The notes beneath the pieces were generated by a model that searched no databases, had not been told where the DNA came from, and was given only the letters and a program-made list of their open reading frames with translations. Positions 46,793 through 56,729 of a stretch of DNA of 64,000 nucleotides are shown piece by piece. The stretch is taken from positions 48,286,828-48,350,827 of the forward strand of contig NC_057920.1 of NCBI RefSeq assembly GCF_018873765.1, in the 5' to 3' direction. Both the position numbers and the translations under genes were made by a program. Each line of letters begins with the position of its first letter. Position 1 is the stretch's first letter. The DNA is from Telopea speciosissima. Taxonomy: Eukaryota; Streptophyta; Magnoliopsida; Proteales; Proteaceae.

Positions 46793-47640
46793 AAACATCA
46801 AACTATCAGCACATGCATCAGTTTGATATAATAGAGTGCACAGTCAATAATGCAGCAATGAATAACACAGTATGCTTCATTATACTTGTCAGAATTCAAG
46901 GAAGACCTTGAAGCTTATCCGCCCATCTGTGGAGGATAGATTCAATGCGAGTGGTGTGAAATTGAAGCTATTCCACCCTTCGATCTATGATGTAAAAATC
47001 CCTGATCATCAAGGATTTGCCGTCATTCCACAAAATTGACTAAAGATATAATCGGTCATTGGTGAGTAGCTCAAGCTTTCGATTCAACTCATCGATGTTT
47101 TTGGGATTATAATTATAATCCTCGATTGACCTTAACACATAACTCATCTCGAGTCGCAGTCACGTGTTTAGCCAATGGTTCGGGTACCTAAAAAAAAAAA
47201 TATAGTATTATTTAATATACAGTACTTAAATACTTTAATACAATAGGATAAATACACAATTAACTCATGTATCAATACTAAGTAATAATATATATACAAC
47301 ATTTATAAAACACTTAGCATATAATGTATAACATATATACTTACTATAAACATATACATTTATTCATATAATATATGTATAATTACATGTATATACTATT
47401 TACTTACATAAATATAATTATTAATATTAATTTAATAACTATATTCTGTTTTTAATATACATATATATACAAGTATAAGTACCATTATATACACTTTTTA
47501 ATGTAAATTCATAACTTTTATATACACACATATAAACTTTAAGTATCCTATTATATACCTATTATACATAGCTATTATGTACATTAAATTATATTACATA
47601 TGTATATTTTATTTTAATTTATTTTAAAAAGTTTTCTAAT
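46793..47640. other. Chromovirus interior, AT-rich
   Basis: No coding similarity. 47190-47640 is extremely AT-rich with many TATATA/ATACAT runs. It separates the gag start from the antisense transcription unit. Confidence 0.5.
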
Positions 47641-47670
47641 TTATTTGGACCAGCCGGATGCAGGCCTAAA

Positions 47671-47796
47671 AACTGTCGGATTCACAAGTGAAACAAGGCC
47701 GATCGTCCGCCCATGGAATCAGTGGCCTCTTAAGAATTTTTTAACTGTCGGATTCAAGGTCCATTTCAGTCGGTCGTCCGCCCGGCTGAAATCTAG
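47671..47796 (+). promoter_or_regulatory. Two tandem ~72-bp units upstream of the antisense gene's TATA box
   Basis: Two diverged copies start AACTGTCGGATTC (47671 and 47743), each with a CGTCCGCCC segment (about 47704 and 47775). They lie immediately upstream of the TATA box at 47798, where upstream promoter elements would be. Confidence 0.45.
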
Positions 47797-47797
47797 G

Positions 47798-47806
47798 TTA
47801 TAAAAC
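47798..47806 (+). promoter_or_regulatory. TATA box of the antisense gene
   Basis: GTTATAAAACCC context on the plus strand, about 620 bp upstream of the ATG at 48425 and about 150 bp upstream of a strong splice donor. The following sequence is pyrimidine-rich, like plant 5' UTRs. Confidence 0.5.
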
Positions 47807-47946
47807 CCATTCGGGTCCCACTCTAAAACCTTCTAAACCTATTTGTTCTTCTTCTAACTTCTTTCCAAATTTCGTCTAAGCCTTCTCTAGGGTTCCTATA
47901 CCCATTTTAGAGCTTTAATCCTTGGATCTTCACCTCAAATTCACAA

Positions 47947-48414
47947 GTAAGTGTTCTAACCCATGAAATTTCTAGTTTATTTGTTTCTTACTCATATCTA
48001 GGTTTATTTTCGTTCTCTTTCTTAGGTTTTTAAGATTTTTATGCTACTTTGTTTCCTTTTTTATATGCTTTGCTAAAACTTTGCTTACTCTAACTTATTC
48101 TTCACTTTCTCATCTTCCTTATAGTTCTAAATCTGCCTATTCTTGGCACTCTTGTGCCCATTTTACTGATGTACTATTCGACCCCTATTTGTTGGTTCTA
48201 AAAACTATCATTAGGTTTTCTTTTTAGTCTAGATCTATACTTTTATACATAGTTCTCCTAATATTATTCTATAACTACTATGATTTTACCTAAAAGCTTG
48301 CATATAGTTATTATAGGCTGAATACCTTAATACTTAACCAAGTTTACATTTTTTTTTTTTTGGGCTTGCTGTCCTATCTTTTTTAACAGACTTTTGTTTG
48401 CCAAAAACTTGCAG
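47947..48414 (+). other. Putative 5'-UTR intron of the antisense gene
   Basis: Consensus donor GTAAGTG at 47947, then T-rich sequence with a poly-T tract at 48351-48361, and acceptor TTGCAG ending at 48414, ten bases before the ATG. An alternative acceptor AACAG ends at 48389. Long 5'-UTR introns of this kind are common in plant genes. Confidence 0.5.
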
Positions 48415-48424
48415 CATTTAGGAA

Positions 48425-49471
48425 ATGGCTACAACTCAAGGTCGTGGGGGAAGGGAAAGAGGTAGAGGTGGTAGGGGGAGAGGTGCAACTGCTGTTGCCC
48501 CACCAGACTTCAACCCAAGGTTCTTTCGAAGTGTGGAGGAAGAACAGAGATATAGTGTGTCGTCCATGGAGAGGAAAGTAGAAGAGGAGAGAGATATTGT
48601 CCTTGCAGACCTTGTTGCATTCAAGGTCCAAGAGAGGTTTGAGAGAGTAGGGTGGCTGCCTATACTGGAGCCTGAGAGGCATTGCTACCCTAGGTTGGTA
48701 AGACTATTCCTAAGCAATCTCTCCTATAGGTATGAAGGAGATGAGTTCTACTGCAACTCCTACGTGAAGGACATGCCTATCTCCTTTAACACAGCCCAGC
48801 TAGCTAATATTTTGGAGATATCAAATGAAAGGGAGTGGAGATACTGCACTCTAAGTGATGATGCTTCTGAGTTCCTGGCTGACGAAGAGCAGGAATGGTT
48901 ATACTCAGTCCTTATTGATGGGAGGTTTTATGACCGAATGAAGTCCGAGTTGGATTTGCTTCCCTCAACTCGAGTGTTGTCTAGGATTTGCGGTCATAAT
49001 GTGGTCCAGAAGGGTGGGCATCGCACTGAGTTATCCACTATACAGATTTTGGCCACCTACTGCCTCTACACAGGGTATCAGATTTGCCTTCCATATGCCA
49101 TCATACGCACCATGGCTCATTTGCATGATAACCCTGGGCGTGGAAATCTATTGCTTGGTAGGCTACTTACCAAGATATTTCCTAGGTTTGGGGTAAACCT
49201 AAGGAATGAGGAGACTTCTACAGGGAAGACAGTGAGCACTAATCGGATTACCCTGGTGAAGATGGGCATAGAGCTTCCACCTTTCTCTCCAGAACTTGGT
49301 CATCCTGACTACACTGACATGGGACAGACCACTAATACAGAGGGTGCTGCAGAGAGAGAGCATGCAGGGGCACATAGGGATCCACCTACTCCTCCTCAGC
49401 ATACATCATATGGTCATGCAGGTGCTTCTTCCTCGATTGTCTCAGCTGTTCTTGCAGACAGTACTCCCTAG
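48425..49471 (+). CDS. Antisense ORF inside the chromovirus, plant transposon-associated protein-like
   Basis: Open frame of 348 codons running against the host element, between its PBS and gag. It starts with an Arg/Gly-rich tail (RGGRERGRGGRGRG), which could bind nucleic acid. The globular region at about residues 35-285 includes FKVQERFERVGWLPILEP, YPRLVRLFLSNLSYRYEG and ISFNTAQLANILEIS. This pattern resembles the 'putative plant transposon protein' ORFs found with many LTR elements, a family of unknown function. The C-terminal part is Ser/Thr/Pro-rich. TAG stops at 49469-49471 and 49475-49477 truncate it. Downstream the same frame continues with a coiled-coil-like MRQGFDGMRRDFTQVSSRVQTVE stretch. 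The globular region is otherwise uninterrupted, unlike the pol genes around it. A promoter and intron of its own are plausible. Family assignment is from memory. Confidence 0.65.
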   Translation: MATTQGRGGRERGRGGRGRGATAVAPPDFNPRFFRSVEEEQRYSVSSMERKVEEERDIVLADLVAFKVQERFERVGWLPILEPERHCYPRLVRLFLSNLSYRYEGDEFYCNSYVKDMPISFNTAQLANILEISNEREWRYCTLSDDASEFLADEEQEWLYSVLIDGRFYDRMKSELDLLPSTRVLSRICGHNVVQKGGHRTELSTIQILATYCLYTGYQICLPYAIIRTMAHLHDNPGRGNLLLGRLLTKIFPRFGVNLRNEETSTGKTVSTNRITLVKMGIELPPFSPELGHPDYTDMGQTTNTEGAAEREHAGAHRDPPTPPQHTSYGHAGASSSIVSAVLADSTP

Positions 49472-49477
49472 GGATAG

Positions 49478-49948
49478 CTTTTTAGCCGGTTTGAGGGCTT
49501 AGAGAGATCTATGAGACAGGGGTTTGATGGCATGAGGAGGGACTTCACTCAGGTTAGCAGCCGTGTCCAGACTGTAGAGACTGAGTTGGGTCAGTAGAGA
49601 TCCTTCTTCTCTAGTCAGGGACCACCACCACCACTATAGCAATAGAGATCTTATGTTCCTAGATTTAGCTTTTACTTTGCTTTCAGTTGTTTCTATAGAA
49701 CTTGAACTTTCTCTAGTTTGAAGAAGAAGTTGTAACTTGTTCAACATTAGTTACTGAGATTTTGTAATTAACAACTCTAAATATATATATATGTTTTATC
49801 TTTACACAAGTCTCACAATCAAGTTTCTTTTTACTTGGTGTCTTTTAATTGAAGTTTTTATTTAACCCTAACTAGACTCACCTTCAGATCAATGAGTCCA
49901 AGAGCTGTCGTACCATGAACTTGACTGCAATAGAAATAGGGCATGATC
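49478..49948 (+). other. 3' part of the antisense unit and chromovirus leader
   Basis: The first about 170 bases continue the antisense frame past its stops. TAGs follow at Gln-like positions near 49595, 49637 and 49643. The rest is AT-rich with a short TA run at 49782-49792. No clear polyadenylation signal. Confidence 0.5.
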
Positions 49949-49960
49949 GCTCTGATACCA
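49949..49960 (-). other. Chromovirus primer-binding site (tRNA-iMet)
   Basis: TGGTATCAGAGC on the minus strand, a few bases from the 5' LTR. This is the complement of the initiator tRNA-Met 3' end used by most plant chromoviruses and copia elements. It fixes the element's orientation. Confidence 0.95.
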
Positions 49961-49966
49961 CTTAAA

Positions 49967-52900
49967 TGTCACACCCCGGCCTAGTTTATAAGGGCTAAGT
50001 GTGACTAGATGTCTCTAACATCCAACCAACCCACCAGGATCGCAAGTGTTGTGCTTTATTCGCAATCATATCCACAAATACAAAATTAAATGCAGCGGAA
50101 ACAGTTAAATACATAGATAAGGCAGTAATAAAAGAAGACTAAAGCCGAACTGTGATATATGTATATATATAGAAGAACTATGTTACAGTGTTTGAACCAT
50201 AAACAAAAGAGTTAAACAAAAAGACTTATTTACATAATTATACAAAAGTGTATAATAAAAAGAGGGGAAGAAGCCTGATCTAGCAGTTACTCAGGAGAAC
50301 ACGCAGTCATCGCAAAAGCACGAAGCATCGTGCTCCACCGCTAGAGGAGCATAAACTCCATGAGCCAAAGGAGAGTCCTGTGTAGAGGAGACTCCCACAG
50401 AAGCAGCAACAAGATCATCTGAAAAATAAGGTATACCACAAGGGTGAGCTCCACTGAGCCCAGTAAGGAAATACATGCAAACATATCACAACAGTCCATG
50501 ATGAATGTCCTAAGTAAGCATGCTCCTACCATGGATACTAAGTCACATGAGGTATAAGTACTACTGTAATAGAATACTAGCCTCGGTCCCGGAAACACAT
50601 AACCAGATGTCGGTCACCCGAGCGAAAGCATTCTACTACGGTAGAGACCCGGCAGCTCAGGCATCATATATCTGACGCTAATGGACCCCCAGTGACTAAC
50701 CCTATTGTTTGTTCCCACAGCGGAGTACACACGCTAACATGGGACAGTGAATGGCATTCCGAAATCATCCCTTTGGACCTACCACGGGTTATCTAACACC
50801 TCTTCCCCTGTTGGTAAGGGACGTAGTACTGGGTTATGAAGCATCCTAACCCAATGCAGTCTAGTCATGATGGCACATGTATGTACAGATCAATTGTAAA
50901 GTAACAGTGCATCATTAACATCAATTGTATAGTATCAAATAATATCAATGCAATGCAGTATGCCAATTCAACCTAATTACATGCAGTCTAGTGCAAGAAT
51001 TAAAGCTAGAAAACTACATGATCTGAGCAATAACAATGATGCATGGCATGGCATATTGAACAAGAAGAAATTAAGGCAATAAACACGTTGAAATTAAGTC
51101 AAATTCCCTTACCTAGAGATGATAGACTAGCCTAGGTCAATAACCCTCTAGAGATCCAAGCAAGATAGACAAGAAACAGGATATACAGCCCTGTATATCA
51201 GACAATTCACAAAAATTAAGTTCTGTGATGGTCCAAGGTCAAGTCCTATAGGGTCCAGGTCACAAATGCACTAAAATAGGCAGTCGGATGCAGACTTCCA
51301 GGGAGCCGGATGACCACCCCTAGGCCTGCAACTCATCCGACTGCTTGGCCAGAATTGGGGTTTTTGGCCCAGGTGCATGGATCTTCACATGTAGACCACC
51401 AATTTCATGTTTTGCACTGTCTTAAGGTGGGTCAACACAATATTATGATTTAATTATAAAAGTTAAAAGCAATTTGGGGGTTTTAAGAGATTAACCCCAA
51501 TTTTCAACTTATGGTTTAATAAATTAATAGTTTCAGCTGCAATTTGATGAACAGCAGGCAATTGGCAGTCTAATTTCAGGTCTGAACCATTATTAGGTCC
51601 AAATTAAGAGGTCAGAGATGGGCCATTAGTCAATTAAACCTATATAAGCTAAGGTTTAATGGCAAATTTTAGCATAGATTCAATTAGAGATGGAGAAGCA
51701 AGGAGAAGAAGATGAATACAGCAAGCTTTTTATGACCTACTTGAATGCAACAACAAGAAGAGGTGATGACAACAATACCTTGGGCAGCAAGGACTCTAAA
51801 GAAGGCTTAAAAGCTCCAAGATCAAGTATGGAATCAAAGCCCTAAGATGAAATCTTCCAATTTCCTCTTCTTCTTCTCTTTTCTCCTTCTCTTCTATCTG
51901 TTTTCTCTGCTCTCCTCAGGCTGAATCGATTTCTTCTCTTTGGTTTTTATGAATTGTGAATAGTATAAATGGGTTGTTATTATATATGGTGGATTAGTTA
52001 AGTAGTGTTTGTTTTAATTAGGGATGTAAACGGATTGGATTCGGTCAGATAGTGACATTATCATATTCGTATCCGATTATATTTGGACGGATTCGGATAA
52101 TATCCTATCGATTTTCGGATGGATTCGAACGATTTTCGGATAGTGATTTTTTGAATACAGGTTCTCCTAAATGGATATGAATACAGATCAAATACGATTT
52201 TTCGACTTCCGTTGACATATTTACCGTTTTTATGATGAGGATTAGGGTTGAGACTTGAGAGTTCAGTAACTACCCTTTTTTCTACTCTTCTTAGTCTTTT
52301 ATTTTCTTAAGTTTTTTACTTTTGATTTTTTAATAGATATGTAATTCCATGTATCACATTGCATAAAACAATATATATAAACCAATAGCAAATCTAGAAA
52401 AAGAATCACATTATCTTAACTTATAAATTTATAAAAATAACATAACAAAATCCAATAAAGTAACTTAAAAGGATAGACAAACACAGAGTTATATTTCAGA
52501 TATTTTATTACCATCGGACTGCTAAACAAATCGGATAATAATCGGTCGGATAGGGGGCTTATCATATTCGTATCCGATTAGTTTCGGATAGATTCGGATT
52601 CTCCTAAACGGATATGAACACGGATCGAATACGGATTTACGAATATCCATTTACATCCCTAGTTTTAATAATTAAACATCTGCTTTTTATAACTTAATTC
52701 TAAAATCTGATTTTAAGTAGAATTAGTTACTAATTAGGTTATTCTAATTATAAAATGATGTCATATGACATCAGGGGCAATCCGGGTACGGGAAACTATT
52801 AAAAATAGGATTCCCCACTGGAGATGTGGCTCCCACAGAGATAAATTACTAAACTACCCCTATAAACTCTAATTGGTCAATACAATACATTATAAAACAC

Positions 52901-53180
52901 AAGTAAATAGTACTTACAATGGAGTTAATTGATAGAGAGGTTCTGCATGCTGTCCAGCTAGCAGATCTGACACAGGTAACTTTGGTGCAGGGTTCCATCA
53001 GGGTTCTCCGACTCCAGAAGAGCAAGTTGGGAGGATTCTCCGGAATCCACCATAGAAGTGTCGAGGGATTGATCTGTATTCTCGACAGATGCAGCCCATA
53101 GCATCGAAGTAACCATGGCCTCAGAACTGGAACCTGTAATCACACAAGTTTCAAAGTTTAAATTTATTGTGGTTTTCATA
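49967..53180 (-). repeat. Chromovirus 5' LTR, carrying a hAT-type MITE
   Basis: Starts TGTCACACCCCGG and ends TTTTCATA (terminal CA of the plus-strand view mutated to TA). Without the MITE and its target copy it is 2563 bp, against 2564 bp for the other LTR. A TATA-like box on the minus strand (TTATATAGG) lies near 51640-51649. Followed by target copy GACAT. Confidence 0.94.
52011..52669. mobile_element. hAT-type MITE (643 bp) with 8-bp TSD
   Basis: Element at 52019-52661 with terminal inverted repeats TAGGGATGTAAACGGAT and its complement ATCCATTTACATCCCTA (one mismatch), flanked by perfect GTTTTAAT at 52011-52018 and 52662-52669. The empty site is seen in the other LTR near 41590. Subterminal regions are rich in CGGAT/ATCCG motifs, as in hAT elements, where such motifs bind transposase. 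No coding capacity. Confidence 0.95.
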
Positions 53181-54006
53181 GACATGGTGTTACAATATAT
53201 TTATATGTTGATGATATGTTAATCTTTGGTATTAATTCAAGCATTATATTAAAGATAAAGGCTTTTCTATCTTCATGTTTTGATATGAAAGATATGGGTG
53301 AAACAAATGTAATTTTGGGAATCAAAATTGTTAGATCCTCTGATTGTATTTCTTTAACACAGTCTCATTACATAAAAAAAATATTAAAGAAATTCAATCA
53401 TGAGGATTGTAAACCAGTTGCTACCCCATATGATCATTCTATTAGATTAACTTCTAATGAAGGGAATTGTATATCTCAATTGAAATACTCTAGTATCATT
53501 GGCAGTTTAATGTATGTCATGCAGTGTACTCGTCCTGATATAGCTTTTACAGTTGGTGTTTTGAGTAGGTTTACTCATAATCCTGGACAAATTCATTGGA
53601 ATGCAGTTTCTAGAGTACTTAAGTACTTAAAGGGCACAATGAATTATGCATTAAGTTATAAGGATTTTTCTGTAGTACTAGAAGGATACACAAATGCAAA
53701 TTAGATTACAGGATCCGATGAATCAAAGTCCACAAGTGGTTGGATATTTACCTTGGGTAGATGATCAATTTCTTGGGGATCCAAGAAGCAGACTGTAGTT
53801 TCATACTCCACTATGGAGTCTGGATTTATTGTTTTAGCAATGGCAATAAAGGAAGCAGAATGACTTAAGGACCTATTAACAGAGATTCCTCTGTGGCCTA
53901 AGTCAATGCATGCTATATCAATATCTTGTGATAATGAAGCAACATTATCAAGGACTTATAATAAAGTTTACAATGGAAAGTCAAGGCATATCAATTCAAG
54001 ACATAG
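53181..54006 (+). pseudogene. Ty1/copia RT C-terminal half and RNase H (first part)
   Basis: Resumes the copia RT after the chromovirus. The YVDD catalytic box lies at about 53203-53214, followed by the DMKDMGETNVILGIKI block and IGSLMYVMQCTRPDIAFTVG. RNase H follows with stops at 53702-53704, 53762-53764 and 53861-53863, at Trp or Arg/Gly positions, then the HINSRH segment. It is cut at 54006 by the LINE. Confidence 0.9.
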
Positions 54007-54246
54007 TTTTTTTTTTTTTTTTGCTAAAAGGTCATTGACAATAAAGAGAAAAAGAACAAATTACAAGAAACAAACCAGAACCAAATTTGCAGGCAAGAAC
54101 CCCACCTACGGCATGGCCATCAGCAGGGAACCCACCCACCACTAAAGAAATCTAAATCTCGGCATGCCCATGGCATCACGCCCCATCTGATCTTTAATGT
54201 GTCTAGGAAAGGCACAGTTGGAATAAGACAGCCCTGATTTCGCTGC

Positions 54247-54606
54247 CTACTTTACCAAGTAATCCACAATGGGGTTAGCTTCTCTGAAGCAATGGGTAAT
54301 TTTCCAGTTGCAGGAGTCTAGGAAGGGTCTAAGAACCATCCATCTTTGCATTACAAACCAGGGGATATTTGCAGAGTGAACTGACATCACCACGGATGCC
54401 GAATCAGATTCAATCCATAAATCCCTTATTCCCATCTCCTTTGCACTGAACAGACCATCCATAAGGGCCTCGAACTCTGTCACAAAGATATTGGAGATGC
54501 CTAGGAACCTGCTGAAGGAGTGCACCACTTGGGCGTGGTGATTTCGAAAAACACCTCCCGCCCCCGCTCTACCAGGGTTCCCAAGCGAGCTACCATCAAT
54601 ATTCAA
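54247..54606 (-). pseudogene. LINE RNase H domain
   Basis: Open frame of 119 codons covering almost the whole RNase H: MNIDGSSLGNPGRAGAGGVFRN, the TEFEALMDGLFSA helix, LWIESDSASVV, and KITHCFREANPIVDYLVK. All acidic positions expected for catalysis appear present. The start is inside the domain because upstream frames are broken. Confidence 0.85.
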
Positions 54607-54662
54607 CTTTATCCAATTTGTCTGAGGTTTGACCAGAAAACTTCAACAATTCCTTTGGACGA

Positions 54663-55302
54663 TTAACTAGAGGTGACCAGGCCCATCGATCTAACACAAA
54701 CCAGATCCAGGGGAGTTCTAATCCCCTTAATCACAAACTTGTAATCTCTTATTTCTCCTTTAATACACTCAAGGAGCTGATTTAAGCTTCGAAAGAGACC
54801 TTTGTGAGATCTTCTATTGTGCTCTTCCCAGATGACGGCACATATGACAACCACACCAACAGCCCAAGGATCCTTGATGTTCGAGCTTCTCAACTTCCTT
54901 TTCCACTAATCAAAGAGATCAAAAATTGAGGCTTGCCGAACCCAAGCAAAATCGAGCCAAGCAGAGAACTCCCTCCAAATAGCATTACTAACCTCACAAT
55001 TGAGGAAAATGTGCTACAAAGAATCAACATCCTTCCTACAGAGATGGCATCTGGACACCATACAAATACCCCACTTCTGAATTTCTTCATCAGTAGGTAA
55101 CTTACCATGGATCAACCTCCACCCAGTCAGGGAGAATCAAGGTTGGAGATTTTTATACCAAATGAGATCAGCCCAAGAAACCTTCAAAGATTTTGTTCTG
55201 ATGTCTTCCCAGGCAAAAGCAGAAGAGAAGTCACCTGATTTCGACAGACTCCAACAAACTTTGTCCTTCACAGCATAACTTGGGATTTAAATATTTTTGT
55301 TT
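54663..55302 (-). pseudogene. LINE zf-RVT region
   Basis: Minus-strand frames 54890-55108 and 54663-54893. There is a KLPTDEEIQK-type block near 55075-55105, then a cysteine/histidine block (CxxCxxDVDS) and the IWEEHNRRSHKG tail. The region up to 55302 has the WEDIRT-like lead-in. Frames are broken at about 55010, 54890 and 55130. Confidence 0.75.
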
Positions 55303-55470
55303 AAGATATAGCTATGTAAGAGGACAACTCATCAAAGGAGTTGTGACTATTAGTTATGTAAAGTCAAAGAAAAATTTGGCTGATCCCTTTACAAAAGGCC
55401 TAGGTAGGGATGTGGTATGGAAGACTTCTAGGGAGATGGGTTTAAAGCTTTTAAATAAGAGGTAACCTGC
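55303..55470 (+). pseudogene. Ty1/copia RNase H, last part
   Basis: Completes the copia RNase H after the LINE: YVRGQLIKGVVTISYVKSKKNLADPFTKGLGRD, the C-terminal block of copia polyproteins, ending near 55465. Confidence 0.88.
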
Positions 55471-56023
55471 AAGTGGAAACCAACTAGACACTGGACCAAT
55501 ATCTAGTCAACTAGTTCAATGGAAAAACACTTGTAGTAATAACCGGTTATGCACTCAACTAGCAGAGATAAGATCTCTTGACATCTCAAGGTAGTGCATG
55601 TTTGTTTGGAGAAACTCACTGAGGGTAGGATCAATCCTTTAATGAGTCTATGTCCTATAGGAATTGCAAGTCAAACAATTGCATTTTATTTGATTCACCT
55701 ATATAAGTGTAGGAAGTGGGGCCGCTTCCGCGAGATTCAAAGCTTATCACTAAGGCACTTACGAAAACCTAAGATGAAAGCACAAGGCCATAAATGTGCG
55801 GGTATTATTGAAACTATGTTCAAGTAAGTCAATTGTCTAGTATATTAGATTTGTCGCTATAAAATTCTAACTTCAAGGCTACGGCTACTTCGATTTTGAC
55901 AAGTACTAATGTATTCTGACAACATGAAGGTTCAAGTCGAAAGACACCTTTTATGTAAGTATGATTTAAAGGTACAGAGAGGTTATTGACTGAGACTCCA
56001 TTATTTTAAAAATTGGGGGAAAT
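55471..56023 (+). other. Copia 3' non-coding region and polypurine tract
   Basis: Non-coding sequence downstream of pol. The polypurine tract GGGGGAAAT lies directly before the LTR (56015-56023). Confidence 0.75.
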
Positions 56024-56729
56024 TGTTAGAAGTTTTTTAAATAATAGACGTGGGACTTTAGTCCCACATCGGTTACGGAAAAGTGTTTTCCTTTGGTTTA
56101 TATAAGATTGTGAGCTATTATCACATGTTACGTTTGGAAAGGATTGTACAGTACACTTGTGAGCGAGGATGGTGACCATCCGAGCGCATGCGCGTGCATG
56201 AGGCGCAATGTGGCGTTTTGATGGCGCACTTTGCAATTCGCACGTGCGCATCATCGCAGTAAGTTGCCTTAATCTTTTCAGGATCGACGGTGTCTAATCA
56301 AAGGGTGCTTAGGATCCGACCATTGGATCGGTGGCTGATCAAAGGGGGGGGGGTGCAACCCTTGGTTCAACGTTGAGCCCAATGGTTGCAGCCCACACGT
56401 ACAGCCATGAGAGCCCAGCCCAATAGTCATGACCTGTCAGAATCAAGCCATATGAGCCAATGGGTGTGACCCATCCGAACAGGCCCTGTGGGCCTATAAA
56501 TGGGCCACGAAATCTTTCAGTCCAATATATACAATTCTCTGATAGCTTCAAGTGATTACTGTCTCTGCAACCAGTAATCAGTCCAGCCTGATTTATCTTG
56601 GGAGGCAGGTTTGCTCCAACCCTTTGCAGGAATTGGAGGGTGCAAATACTGTCTTAAGGACAGAACGACCTCGTTCGACTCAGGCCATCTTTCTATCCTC
56701 TTCATTTTTTATTCCAGTTAATCTTAACA
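56024..56729 (+). repeat. Ty1/copia 3' LTR
   Basis: Begins TGTTAGAAG after the polypurine tract and ends ...CTTAACA, about 706 bp. It contains the short palindrome GTGGGACTTTAGTCCCAC followed by ATCGG, a motif common in plant LTRs, then a TATATAAG box near 56099-56106. No matching 5' LTR is in the window, consistent with loss of the element's 5' part. Confidence 0.85.

Larger units (their letters stand above)
16528..53180 (-). mobile_element. Ty3/gypsy chromovirus (Tekay/Del-type), minus strand, itself split by Athila and a MITE
   Basis: Ends are TGTCACACCCCG on the left and ...TTTTCATA on the right (the other LTR keeps TTTTCACA), with target duplication GACAT on both sides. Features on the minus strand in order: 5' LTR (49967-53180), tRNA-iMet PBS, a 3.2-kb region carrying an antisense gene, gag, protease, RT, RNase H, integrase with GPY/F block, chromodomain, polypurine tract, 3' LTR (16528-17018 plus 40030-42107). 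Removing the Athila element and the MITE leaves about 13.0 kb, with LTRs of 2564 and 2563 bp. Coding regions are interrupted by stops, so it is not autonomous now. Confidence 0.93.
53998..55311 (-). mobile_element. 5'-truncated LINE inserted in the copia RNase H
   Basis: Minus-strand LINE of about 1.3 kb. T run at 54007-54022 (the poly(A) tail), then the family tail motif. The target duplication is AAGACATAG (53998-54006) and AAGATATAG (55303-55311), one mismatch. It contains RNase H and a broken zf-RVT. Same family as the copies at 139-1795 and 10-13 kb. Confidence 0.88.
15345..56729 (+). mobile_element. Ty1/copia retrotransposon, outermost host of the nest, 5' part missing
   Basis: Pol fragments at 15345-16527, 53181-54006 and 55303-55470, followed by a 3' non-coding region, a polypurine tract and a 3' LTR at 56024-56729. 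The pieces are consecutive parts of one copia pol: integrase C-terminal part, RT, RNase H. The chromovirus splits it within RT, and the target duplication GACAT lies at 16523-16527 and 53181-53185. The LINE at 54007-55302 splits the RNase H. No gag, protease, integrase core or 5' LTR is seen on the left, so the element is truncated there. Confidence 0.88.
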
